64,000 bases of DNA from Bursaphelenchus xylophilus (lineage: Eukaryota > Nematoda > Chromadorea > Rhabditida > Aphelenchoididae). A model generated the notes under the pieces. It was not told the origin of the DNA and did not search any database. It saw nothing but the letters and a program-made list of their open reading frames with translations. How positions within the stretch are numbered: position 1 is the first letter of the stretch; every line of letters begins with the position of its first letter. Below are positions 36,972 through 49,200 of this stretch, piece after piece. Made by a program: the position numbers and the translations under genes. The stretch spans positions 7,559,501 through 7,623,500 of the forward strand of contig CAJFCV020000005.1 of assembly GCA_904066235.2 (NCBI GenBank), written 5' to 3'.

Positions 36972-37067
36972 GATAAACTGCTGGTCTTCTGGAGTCAACT
37001 CCCACCCGGAGTAGATCAATTTGAGCTTGGATTCGGCGTGTATTTGGAGTTGAATGAGATGTTGCAT
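35110..37067 (-). CDS. ankyrin-repeat protein with Q/N-rich tail, IkB/BCL3-like
   Basis: Three minus-strand exons (36360-37067, 35956-36180, 35110-35847) give 556 residues. After the start, GDSVLHMVARAQ opens an array of six or seven ankyrin repeats (about 50-300) with hallmarks such as GVDVNAVNKQGSSPMETAV, GYSALHYAALEGSVESARLI, GQTPLQTAVV and LLEAGSDPNHKD. Residues from about 312 form a low-complexity tail rich in Gln, Asn, Ser and Pro, as in some transcription cofactors. The long linker between repeats and the Q-rich tail recall nuclear IkB proteins (BCL3/IkB-zeta; worm ikb-1, nfki-1). That assignment is inference; another ankyrin family is possible. TTTCAG at 37089-37094 (minus) marks the acceptor 21 bases before the ATG. 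The right end of the tandem duplication lies in exon 1. Confidence 0.8.
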
Positions 37068-37246
37068 TTGAGGGGACGGAACAGCATTCTGAAAGGGATA
37101 ACGATAATATTTTTATAATGTCAAGGTTGATTTTTTTCTTTTTATATTTATTAATCATGACAAATTTCAATTTTTTTTTAAATTTTGGTTTTTTCCTAAA
37201 AATCTCCCTATCGCTTTTTAGACTGAAAATTAGGAAGCTTCCAGAA

Positions 37247-38424
37247 ATATAAGAGTGAAGACAGAAGATTTCGGAGGAAAATTTTGAAAATTTTTCGAAT
37301 TCACTTTTTTTTCGATTTTGGAGTAAAAATTTTTTTTACTCCCAAAAATGCCAAAAAAAAAGTAAACACGAAGTTTACTCCAAAATTTGGAAAAAAATTT
37401 GATTTTCGGGAGTAAACTGGGAGTTTACTCGCCACGGCCGAGAAATCGAATGGCGGCGAGTAAATCTGGATTTTACTCGCTTCCAATTATTTCCTCAGCT
37501 ATCACAGAGGCACAGATGACCCAGGACTCAATTTTTTTAGGACTAATTTTTTTATTTTGCTATGTTCAAGATGTAAGGCGGGCGCAATTCGCGCCAAACT
37601 TACGAAAAATTTTGCCGGATCCTGACTGGGAGCCTCCCAGTCAGGAATCCCGCGATTCCTGCAGTCAGGAATGTTTTTGACTGGGCGGCCTCAAAATCGA
37701 CATCCCAGTCACCTGAGAGGAAGAAACGGGGAGAAAAAACGAAGAGAGCGAGAGAAACACGCGCTATTTCGTGCTCTCTCTGCTTCTCTGCGCCCTCTCT
37801 TCGTTTCCCGCTCTCTCGCTCTCTCTCCTTTTTTTGCGCTCTCTCGCTCTTTCTTTCGAAAAAGAGAGAGAGAGCGCGAAACGGAAAGAGGGCGCTGAGA
37901 AGCAGAGACAGCACGAAATAGCGCGCGTTTCTCTCGTTCTCTTCGTTTTTTCTCCCTATTTCTTCGTCCTAGTCAACAGTTATTGACCCCTCACCCAGTC
38001 AAGAATCGCGGGTTCCTGACTGGGCCAACAGTCGGGAAGTTTTGACTGTACGAAGAGTCAGGAACCCCGCGAATCCTGACTGCAGCCTCCCAGTCAGGAT
38101 TTGGCAAAATTTTTCGAAAGTTGGGCGCGAATTACTAACGCAAATAAAAAAAATTTTTTGCGCTCAGGGGTCGACTGTTCCCCGAGAGTAAACTCTGGAT
38201 TTACTCGCCGGCACCTTCGGCGAGTAAATTCTGAGTTTACTCCAAAAAAAGGCGGAAAAAAAGTAAACTCGGAATTCACTCCAAAAATGGAAATTTTGAA
38301 AGCTATTTCGATTCCTACTCGCCGACCCATAAAATTTCTCGATTTTTACTCTCTTTTTCACAAAAAAATGAATTCGAAAAATTTTCAAAATTTTCCTCCG
38401 AAATCTTCTGTCTTCACTCTTATA
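37247..38424. mobile_element. 1.18-kb nested palindrome (fold-back element)
   Basis: The outer arms match perfectly over at least 55 bases: ATAAGAGTGAAGACAGAAGA begins near 37249 and its complement ends near 38421. Inward, blocks continue to pair. These include GAGTAAA...TTTACTC mini-palindromes (about 37319-37480 and 38187-38350), CCTGACTGGGAGCCTCCCAG-type blocks (37618 and 38028-38100), and a central hairpin of GA/TC-rich and CGCGCTATTTCGTGCTCTCT sequence (about 37723-37965). No transposase frame is present. The structure matches a fold-back element or a large palindromic MITE. Confidence 0.85.
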
Positions 38425-38512
38425 TAACCAGGCTTTTTGACGAAAATTGTAATGCTGATAGTATAAATTTCTTTTACACTCAAATCACCCACACTCTATT
38501 CCTATTTCAAAT

Positions 38513-39656
38513 TTAATAGCCTACCTCCAGGTCAAGAGGCGCTTTCTTCACGGTTGTCCCATATTTGAACGGCCTTCCCCTCGAAGTGTGCAATAAACCT
38601 CCGAAAGATCCGATCACCATCATGGCTCCTACAACCACTCCAACGATTCCGATAAACGTCCAGGACAATGGTTTTTGATCCTTGCCAGTATTGTCATCAA
38701 CATGAAGTTCTTCGGGATTCAGGTGATTCGGGAAAACAGGGTTCATGAGAAGTGACATCACATAATCAATGGAAATGTCAGTCTCATTTTCAGGTACCAG
38801 AGCAAAGAGATTTGCGGTGTATTGGCATTTTTGGGTATCTGAAAAGCACATGTAAGGACAACGTCTCTAATTTTTAAAATTTTGCAACAAAAAAACCGGT
38901 GTCTACAACGTAGTAACTATCATAAAATAAATGTACAAACTTTTGACTTACCATCACTGCAATCTTCCCCGTGAATAAACTCCTCTCCATCTTCAAACTT
39001 TGAAAATTCCAAACGAACATTTGTGAAGTTTCTGATTTCCTCAAACAATCTGCTCAACTGGCTCTTCAACTCATTGAGTGTTGAAATCTTAGTGACCACA
39101 ATCAGTTTGTCATCAACTCTCTTCCATCCTTCTGGGATGTCCATCATCAACTCCAAATCATCGTCCTCTTCAATGCTGGGAACTCCCCAATTCTCTGGAA
39201 CGGATGGGTCAGCAAATTCACAGGCAAAACCGTAGAAGCCCTTAGGGCATTGGCAGACAAAACCACTCAGAATATTGTGGCAGGTTCCTCCATTCATGCA
39301 TTGGGTTCTGGAGTTTGATCCACAAGATGGAAGGTTGGTATGTTCGCAGAATTTTCCCGAGAATCCTGGGGGACAAGTGCATTTGAAGTCGCTGAAAAGA
39401 AAAGGTCAAAACACCGCGGTTACAACCGGTTCATTACTCAATATAAGTCGTCTAAATTTACACTCAAAATCCTAGATTTTGATAGTGAAATCGATAATGG
39501 TAATATGATAAAAAGAACTTACAGGCAATCTTCTGATGGTGTACAAGTCCCTAATCCACAAAGCGAACGTCGATTGCATGGATTGAATTTTGTGGCACAC
39601 GCATTAATCAGCGGTAAAAGTAGCAGTAAAGAGGTCAAAGAAGTAATTGAAAACAT
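38513..39656 (-). CDS. EGF-repeat single-pass membrane protein
   Basis: Three minus-strand exons (39523-39656, 38952-39391, 38513-38838) give 299 residues. A signal peptide (MFSITSLTSLLLLLPLINA) is followed by two EGF-like domains, the first ending CTCPPGFSGKFCE and the second CMNGGTCHNILSGFVCQCPK to GFYGFACE. A region of about 100 residues (VDDKLIVVTKISTLNELKSQ onward, with N-glycosylation sites NFT and NET) leads to one membrane span (about 251-273) and a short basic tail. This is a type I surface protein; the middle may be a small SEA-like domain, which is inference. TTTTCAG two bases before the ATG is a strong trans-splice candidate. The stop codon lies only about 90 bases from the fold-back element. 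Confidence 0.88.
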
Positions 39657-40912
39657 TTCTGAAAACATGAAAAAATAAATTTGGACGAAGATACTAACTA
39701 TTAAAAAAAATTAAGAAATCAAACGAATGTGTTGGATGATTATAACAAGTCCTTGAAAAAAAGAAGTCGGATCACTGCTGTCTTAACAGAAAAATATAAT
39801 AAAATTATCTTAGGCTAACTAAGGGCGATTTCTTTAAGTTTTAGGATAAAACATAAATATTATAATAGAAGAACATAAATTAGTCATCAAAAAAAGGTTG
39901 GCATAAACCAAGGTCAATTTTTGTGGCAAAAAAGTTGAAGAAAGCCTTAATTAACTTTGGAACCCCATCTTATTGAATTTATGGGCTACCCTCAAATCTC
40001 CCCAATTCGGCAACTCTATTTTATGGATAATAAAAAATTCCCAGAGATCCTATGAAGTAATTAAAAACCCAACTGCACTTGAATGGTGGTCGGACACGAC
40101 TGACTAGTATCTTCCTCAAATCTGTGATCCACAAGAAATCAAAGGAACTCGTTGATTTTTCCGTTTTTTCTGCTCACTTCCAATGACTCGCAGTAATTTG
40201 GAGCAGAAAAACCATTGATATTTTTGAAAAAATGCTCATGATTGTTGCGTAAAGACAGAAATTCTTAAGGTCTGTTAATTGCGTAAGAGCGGTAGATTTC
40301 AAAATTTGGGTTATTGAACGAAAAATTGCGCAATTTCGCAAGTTCAAATTTTTTTTTGGTTTTTGAATGGCACTGATAGTACAAGTCGTCAATAACTCTT
40401 TATAAAGTTTATTACTTAAAAGATTTTACAATAAAAGCATAGCAAGGACTACAATAAACAAGATTGATAAGCTTTTGTTGGTCAGAAAACAATTCGAATA
40501 CAGATTCCGGGAAGATTAATAGGAAACGACCATTTTTTGCTGACTTTAATGAGGTAAAAATACTGAAAAACTGGAAGAATACTGTGTGGGTTACTGTGAC
40601 AAAGGTTGAAGGCAGTCGGTTTTCGAAGTTCTGTTCGATTCGATTTCGAATTGAAATTTGAATTTTGGATCCGCATTGGGGAGAAATTTGAATAAAAATT
40701 TGCCTAAACAGTACTGTAATTTGCTAAATTTTTATTTTAAAAGTTTCTGGATACTGTAATTTCTCGCTCGAATGCAGAGCCCTTGAGTTGGATGAAAGAT
40801 TTCGTGGGAAATTTGGTCGAAACGAAACGAAATTCAAAACTTTTGCTCAAAAACTCGGTGATTTGGTCGTCAAAATGCAGAGGAACAACTGTTTACATTC
40901 GCTTCGATGTTT
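39657..40912. other. intergenic between the EGF and Rh genes
   Basis: No gene is supported. On the minus strand an AATAAA (plus-strand TTTATT at 40731-40736) lies 177 bases past the Rh-gene stop and probably ends its transcript. The TACTGTAA motif appears at 40711 and 40752. Confidence 0.55.
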
Positions 40913-43288
40913 TTAGTTGGTGAATTCGTTGTTGGTGAGTTTGGTTCGTTCGGTGTGCTCGGTCAACTCGACACGTTCAATGTGGCTTGTCACCTGAAAA
41001 TAAGACATAAGTTTTAACAAAACACAAAAAAACTGTAATTGCAAAGCGTGAACTAAGATTTTTTGGCCCAAACTAATTTATTTGGGGACTTGCCCAAATA
41101 GAAATTTGGTCATCCAAAATTTCAAAAATGAATAAGTTCGTAATATGTATGAATACTTACCCGAGTGGTGAAGTCAAAGTCTTCTGGAACTTCGAAGAAG
41201 TCAGTGTCGCTGTAATTCTCCTTTTCGCGGACTTGACGCCAGATTTTAAGACGGAGAATCACACCTAAAGTTGTGTTTTAAGACATTCTGTAGTAACCCT
41301 TTAGCGAAAGAAATACGACGGGTTTTGATGTTTTCTATTTTTCAATACTGATCGAACTTACCAGTGATGACTCCAGTGACCAAAGCAAAGAGAATGGTGA
41401 CACCAAGGCCAGCCAATTGGAATAGCGCCTGTTCAGCGGGAGTTCGGCCATCTTTGGAATCAGTCTTGTGGAGGGGATAGATGTTGCGGATGGTCTCTCC
41501 GAAGACTTCAGTGGGGGTCAAAAAGAGTAGAATGACTGAGGCCAAAGCTCCAACAATGCCGGGGAGACCGTGAAGGGAGAGGACGCCGCGAGTGTCGTGG
41601 ACTCCAAGTTTGTGGGCGAGGAGGGGCTGAAATACTTAATTTTTGACTAAAGGCTGTATAAATCCTTGGAAATTTCAATTTTGTAAAATGCAACCCTGAT
41701 CCGTAATCTTAATTCCTGGCATACCGTGACAACGTTGAATCCAAGAACAGAGATGATGGCAGCGACGATTCCGACCAAAAGAGCGGCCAACGGCGACAAA
41801 ACCAAAGTGGCAACAGCTCCGGTGGCAACTCCACCAGACAAGGTGGCGCTGGCAATGTGTTTGAAGTTGAAACGCTTCTGAAAATTATTCACATTATTTT
41901 AATTTAATTTTAGGTATTTTGGATTCTTCTTTTTATTTCAAATTTCGGTACCCTTTTTCGAAAAGTGTAAACATTTTAATCCGGCCGAACCCAGACTCTA
42001 AACTTATTCAAGGTCACAGTTCGGTAATTATCCCATAGTAAAACGGGTTTTCGATGGTAAATAGGTCTGTAAACGGGTCTAAAGGACGGTTTATTGGCTG
42101 TGGTTACAGTCTGCCGCTAAAACCTAATTCGGATTCCACAAAGTATCCAAAAAAATAGATAAAAATAGTTTAGAAAACTTGTCTTACCTCCTTGTTAAGT
42201 AATTGAGAGAACAAGAAAGTGGTGACAGTAGATCCCAAAAGAGCCAGGAAAGTCGTGACCACAGCTCGTTGTTGTTCAGCAGCCGTTACAGCGAAGATCG
42301 AGTTGAAACTTGGCCAGAAAGCCCACAGGAAGACAGTGCCGACAAACGAGAAGATGTCTGAATGATAGATGGATCCCTGATGTTCGGATTGGATCTGCGA
42401 TGGCTTGAAGACAACTCGAGCAACAGCAATACCGAAGATGGCTCCGAAAAGATGGACAACAATGGATCCACCAACATCTCCAACGCCCAGAAGCGCGAAA
42501 AGAATGAATTCATTGACGATGGAAAGAGGGGTCTCGATGAAGGCAAGGATCACATATTGGATGGGCGAGAGCTTGCCAACAACAGCGCCGTAGGAGATGA
42601 GGACCGAGGCAGCGGTGTAGTCGGCCTTGGCGATACTGTAATTAAAGAGTTAATTGAATATTTGCCGGCCTAGCGTAGATATTCTTATTAAAAGCCTTTT
42701 AAAGTTATATTAATAGATCAAGAAACAAACAAAATTCTTACTCCTTCAAGGAGATGCTGAAAGCCGAATGCTGAGAGAATTCGGGGCTCAGGAACCCGCG
42801 GATAATCAGTCCCCATTCCAAGACAAAGGCCACCAACAGCAGGTTAATGGCCAAAGCTGAGAATCCGTATCGTCTCAAGAAGGCGACCAAGAATCCGAGG
42901 CCGATCAAGACGAAGCCATGAGTGTCGTGGAGCACTAAAATGACAGAAATTATACTGTAATCGATACTAAATCGGATGTTTTCGGATGATTGTCAATAAT
43001 GATGACAAAGATTTCGTAATTTAATCGAAAAACAAGTAGATTGCATCATAGCTATGCAATTTCTGGAGTAAAAGAAGTCCTACGTTCAAAATGCTGACTT
43101 AAAAATATCAAAATTACGGTAACAGACTCACAGGGATAATCTCTCGAAACTTTTCCAAAATCTGGCGATCCATTGGGCAAAGTTTCTCCGGAATATCGAC
43201 CGAAAATCCCGAACAACACCAGGAACAAGACGGTGAAGAGGGTCACAAAGATTGTGAATTGATTGGAGGCGAATTTGGAGGCCGCCAT
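40913..43288 (-). CDS. Rh-type ammonium/CO2 channel (Rhesus family)
   Basis: Eight minus-strand exons (43132-43288, 42742-42934, 42188-42635, 41725-41877, 41362-41626, 41161-41264, 40913-40993, with all junctions in frame across these seven coding blocks) give 466 residues, the usual length for nematode RHR-1/RHR-2. I count seven coding exons. About 11-12 hydrophobic spans are visible. The Rh signature HDTHGFVLIGLGFLVAFLRR follows exon 1. The twin pore histidines are conserved: His178 in VVHLFGAIFG and His336 in LHGLPGIVG, 158 apart as in animal Rh glycoproteins. The family passes NH3 and possibly CO2 across membranes, in worms mainly hypodermis. The cytoplasmic tail is short and charged. A TTTTGTAG two bases before the ATG suggests trans-splicing. 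Poly(A) signal near 40731. Confidence 0.95.
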
Positions 43289-46200
43289 AACTACAAAAGA
43301 ATACTGTAAACAAAGAAAAACGAGTTAACAAATAAACAAGGCGAACACGGAATGTGATCCACGATCACTTTGGGACAGGCGTTCGTAAAAACGGGAATAA
43401 ATGAGAAAGCAAAATAAAGAATAGCACTAGATGCAAAGATTGATGGGGTCTGAGGGGCCAGAAATGTGCAAGTAAAAAATATAATGAAAATGGGCGGGGA
43501 GGGAGAAATTCGCCATTTACGAAGCGCAGAGGTAAACAAAGAATAAAAGGAGATGTTACTTTATAAGAACCAAGAACCATTAGTTAAATTTTGACAGGGA
43601 CTGATCATTGAGATCCAGAGTGTTTGCTGAAAGAAATTCAAAGGTTTTGCTTTCAATTAGTTATGGTAAATTAGACTTGGTTCTGAAACGGACTGTTTGG
43701 GTAATCAGGGAAGTAAATTCAAATGTCAAGGGTCAGCGAAATACATGAGAATAGAAGACAAAAATCTTTTTCAGTCATGTTTTTAGGGTTGTCGGAAATG
43801 TTCGATCTTTTGTCGAAATTTTGAAGCACGCACGACCTGAAAGGAAGTTTTTAAAGTAACAAGTAAACATGCCAAATTTCATTAACGCCACTTTCAGCAC
43901 AAGAGAATTTTTTAAAGGACCATTCATTTCAAAACTAACACTTCCACTATCCCGATCCTTCACTGGCTGCCCCATTATTTATTATGCGACATAAAAATTA
44001 GTGAGGCGATCAGAAAAACAAGGAAGAAGTCCTGAAAAAATGTTCAAGACCTCCCACTCGTGATCTCTGAGCTATTTTTGAATGAAGTTGGTCCAACAAA
44101 CCAGAAGTGAAAATGTCTGAAAAAACATCTTTCTTTTGAAAAGATGCCAAAAAGGTCATCATCCTGACGCAATTTACCCACAAAAAAATTTGGAAAATTG
44201 CGAATCCTTATTTACCCCCGTCTGAAGCAACCTAGGAGTGACTTTACTTTTTTTCACTTCAGAATGTCGTCCCATTTTCAACTTTCTCGAAACCAAGGAA
44301 AGATCCACAAATTCTCGAGCATCTCCCGACCAAATCATCACCAGATGCCTGCCGTTTTATGTGTTTCTCTTTACCGCGGAAATAATTTTATTCGACGAAA
44401 GAGAGAGGGACATTTCCTTGCCAAAAACAACAAACAAAAGACCCGAAAAAACAACCCGTGCTCTCATCTTGTTTACCGTGCTCTCGCTTCCTTGTTTACT
44501 AGCGGGGAATATGGTGCACGTCCAATGTCTGAGGTCCATTTCTATTCGATTTTATAGGAGTGTTTTCGTAAAAAAAGGTCAAATTTGAAGGCCTTATTTA
44601 TAGGGAGTGTCGGCCTTGATTAGAGATCGTTGGTGAAAACAATTGTGCATGTCTGAGGAGAGGCACATGCACCTGATAAAGACGGAACGTGTTTTTGGTT
44701 AGGTTTGTTTTGTCTGTCAGTGCAAAAAATAAAAAACTAAAAAATACGCTACTGTAGCGAGTTAAAAGTTAAATTGAATGTTTTTCGAATACGAACGGGA
44801 GTCAGTTTCAAATTTACAGGAAAAATGCCCTAGGGGGATTCGTATTATTTGACACAATTTTGCCCAAATTTGGAGCAGTAATCATCAGGATTACCATACA
44901 TTTTAAACATATCTTTTAGAGAAACTATCACGATTTTTAATTCAAAAATTGAGAAATATTTTCTCGAATTTTGAGCTGAAAAATTTATTGACCACTCATT
45001 CGTGAAACAAAAAAAACCCCGTCAGAAATCATCTTTATGGCCAAGATGCAGGTTTATAGCTCAAGGATAATTTCTTTGACCGCCTCTCTTCATTTTGAGC
45101 AATCTCTCAAAGGAAATATTAATTTGTTAACCCCAGCAAAAATTAAAACACTCATTCACAATGTTCTACTCCACCCTTTTTAACATCAGACTGGAATGTC
45201 ATCTATACAACAATATAGTCAAAATCAATTCTTTTGTCTCCAAAATGCCTTTAAAATGCCAAAATTGTAACAAAACTATTTTACTTTTATTTCCACGCTC
45301 ACGTGGTTTCAAAAACAAAGTAAACGCCATATAAACAGCCAAAATATTATTGTTGAATCACAAAAAACTTGGGAGATTTATACCGCCAAACAACGATAAA
45401 TGTGCAGTTCTTTTATCAATGTTTTTTGAGGCTCGCAACAAAAATTCCGTGTTTTTGCAAAAAGCGCTTGAGAAAATAGTAATCGCAAGTGAACGCTTGA
45501 CAGCAAAGACTTTAGTTCATCAAGTATAAATGGAATCTAATTACTATAACGTCAAGGTTTAAGATGCGAGCGGTCATTCGAAAAAATTATCTGAAGCTTG
45601 CTGAAGTGGTGCAATTTGGGATTTTTTCAACTTTTCTAGGGAAACAATGTAAAGGGAGGATCTATTCGCAAAAGTTCTAGACCAAATTTTGAGTGCATTG
45701 TTGAGACATTGGACTGCAGATGTGTCACAGAAATTCTTAACAATTCCCTTAAAAAGCTGCATACCTAAATCATCAAAAATGGAAATTTTTATTTTTTTCA
45801 AGATCTGTCAAATCTCCGCAACAATTTCCAACGGCATGCCGTCCAATTTGCAGCCCATATTCGCTTACCCGCCCTGCCCAGCACCCCTGCACTCGCCCCT
45901 AAAACCGCCAAAGCCCCTCATTTCGCCTGAAGCCCGCTTCGCAAAGCGATTACAATATACAAAATTGGAAAGAGGGGTTTTCTGTACGCAAAACCCTTTT
46001 CGAAAGCAGCGCTCCAACAAAAAAATACATTCCTCTTGATTTAAATAAATTAGCCAAAATCGTTGGACTGGAAAAACAGTCCACTCCCCTCGCCCCGACA
46101 CCGCCTTTTTTACGTTCCTTTGGGCAAATAAACAACACAAAAACGCATACAATTTAATTATTTTGGAGGAAAGAATTCTCGGGGTTTCGTGACTTTTGGC

Positions 46201-49200
46201 CATAAAATTGGAAAATTTCGAAGGGAAATGAGGGGAATGAATATTCAATTATTATGGGTAGAAGAAAGGCATGGGTAGTATCTCGATTTTTAAAATTTTT
46301 TGTGGCCTTAGGCAGTAAACTAATCATACATAATATTCTCAAAAAAGCTCTAAAAAGTCTTAATTTTACGAAATTTGAATATGAAATTTTAAGAATCAAA
46401 ATTTGTTTAATAGCTTTTGTCAAGTTCCCAATCAAAACTAAAATTGAAAAGCCGTTGAAGTAATATTTGCCTTGGCGCACCCAATATCTCTTCAAGACTT
46501 CCTCGTCAATTTAAATACTCAAGGTTTAATGGCTTCAGCGGCTTTGATTACCCCGAAATAAATAACTTTCCCATTTATGTCGGCCATTAAACGGACGGAA
46601 AAACAAATGTTGCGTTGTTTTAGATGCCATTTAATTGAACCCTAGAAGAAACGGAATTCAAAATAAATTCTAATTCCACTAGTAAATGCTGTGCAAGAAC
46701 GAGTCAAAACTTGGGAATGACTGATTAGAATATTCTGCAAAATTTTCCTAATTTATATGTAGTACAAATTTCGGCTGTAATTAGTAATTTTGGGCATCCA
46801 AAAAATTCTTCTGTCTTTGGCCATTCATTTTGGACATGAAAATTGGATTTTTGGAGAGAAAAGGGGAACACGTGATTTTCCAAGGCCAGATAAATGGGTT
46901 TGTTTATGCCAGAGCCAGGAGGAAAGGAGGTGAAGAAGGGGGAATCTCAAGAAATTGAAAAATAGATTTCTTAAGATGACAATTGGTAATAAGAAAATTG
47001 ATGGCCATAAAAACAAGGCTTTTTATAATCCTTCAAAAAATCGATTGAAGTGTATAAACGAGATTTTTGGAAATAAAAAATTTTCGTTAATGATCAACGT
47101 TAACAAATATTTTTTAATTTAACGCGGCTGTCTCATGAAATGGACAATCTTTCTGCCAAGTTTCATCAAAATGCGTCTAGCAAATTTAACAAAAATCGCG
47201 AAACCCCCGAAATTTCCACATCCTCTCCTTTCGTAAACAAGAAACAAATACTAGTAAAGTCTCGGCCAAAACAACGATCGGACTTACCCAATAAAACCCA
47301 TGTGCCCTTCTTCCCGTTGTATTTCCCTTTTCCGGCCTCATTAGAACCGGCCGTTTCTATTTACACAACCCTATCAAAAGTTGAAAACAGGCCCCCTCTT
47401 TATAACGTCGCTCTTTATAAACGACGTTTCAAACTTTTTTTGGCCCAAAAACAAACCCCCAGCGAAGAACGGGCCAAAACAAAAACACTCACAAACAAAG
47501 CTGGGTGCCCCGAGAACAGGCAGGGGACAGCTGTCCCCTCGGTCGATTTCAAACGTCCCCCCGGCCCCAGGGACACATAAATCTGCGCACTTTTCGCAAA
47601 AAAGAATGGCCAAACTCGTCATGTACAGGGCCTTGTTCATGACATTTGGGGGGAAATTGAGGCGAATGCAGAAGTAATTTGGAATTAATGGAGAAAAGGG
47701 GGCTTAAGTTGACAACAATGGGAGTGATAAAAAAACTTCTACTTTTTGCTCTTTCCATAGACGGTAAGAAACTTTAAGGTAACTCTTTCTCTAAAGTTTT
47801 TACCGGTTTTTGGACGAAATTGGAGATCTCCAAATTTTTACCTACTAAATCTTTATTTTCTATTTTTTCCGCAAGCTATCGAAAAATTAACCCCATTTTT
47901 CCCTCCCTTAAATACCCCACTAATAACCCTCTCTTCCATAACCCAAATCCCGAAAAATTACCGCTGGCCAAGCGACGCTCAGCCCTCGAAAGCCGGCTAG
48001 ATATGCCAAAGAGAACCCAAAGAAATCTCATTTTGGGGAAAGTCTTGGGAATGGGTGCGCACCAAATTAAATATAAAAGGCTTTGGAACGCCACAAATTT
48101 AATATTCATTTAAATCCAAAGTGTCAGCGGGTTAAAATACGGGGTTTAGAGACATAAAAGACCCTCTACTTTAGTATCAGCAATTTATTAATGGCAAAAG
48201 TGGCCATAAATTTCTTGCCAGTCTTCTGGGTGGGCTTATATAAATTTGAAAGTCTCACGGTCATGATGAATATAATCTTAAGCCATTTACAGAGAATCCA
48301 AATTAAGCGAAATTGACCACTTTTTGTGGTCATTCTTCTCCTTATAATAGAAGCCGTGTTTATCTTGAAAGAATGCCACGCATTTGGCACATCATCTCCG
48401 CGAGTCACATTTATGACAACTGTGGCCTCATGATGTATCCAAAAACAATAGATAAGATAATCTACTGTGCTTAGGGTCGAGAAAAGCCAATTTTGTTTGC
48501 GAAAAAAAAGTGTTCAACCGTCTTTCCTTGCCCGAAAAAACATTTCTTGAGGGAAGTCGGAGTAAGTATCAAAATAAAATTTTATGGCACTAGTCCCATA
48601 AACAATATATTGGAGTCCTTTCCTCGAGAATTTTCGGAGGCCTTTCTAAAAATATTTTGCTATTTTTGAGTGTAACGTATTATTATTTTCGAAAAGCCAG
48701 GATTTTGAAAAAATGGCAAGCCAAAAATCAAGTCTGTTATAATGGAGCTGTCCAAAATGTAGATCGATCTTTATGACATCGTAAACAACCCCTGTTACGG
48801 CCTTAGTTGGAGCAGAACAAAGAGGGATAGGTAGCGGATTAAATGGCGATATTTCAGATGTCCTTTTTGTAACGGGATGGTGAATATTGAAGGGGGGATT
48901 TGAGGGGGATATAACGCTTAATACCGCTGAATGCAACGCTATTTAATCTCAGCGCTTCGTTTTTATTTTTGGTTTTGTTTTGAGGTATTTGAAGAGGAAA
49001 AAGTATAAAAAACAAAAAAAAAAGTATTCAAAAATTATCAAAGCTTCTAAAAAACAATTTTTGATGATCCCTGCAAAGGTCGGCCAGAATTAGCTCCTCT
49101 ACAATGTAATATTCGCTTTCCAAAATCCTTTTCAACATGATCTCCGTCGTTATGGCGACCCTGAGGTTGTTTACCCATTTGGACGTGAAATCCGAGTTCT

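Noticed and set aside
37600..37986. Arg/Glu/Ser-rich frames inside the fold-back element
   Set aside because: They are translations of the GA/TC-rich palindrome in different frames, not protein-coding.
45689..46248. Overlapping frames of 113-127 codons on both strands
   Set aside because: A proline-rich plus frame and its antisense arise from a C-rich patch; there is no homology.
47140..47758. Cluster of overlapping frames up to 146 codons on both strands
   Set aside because: They occur on both strands in several frames with low-complexity composition and no splice support.
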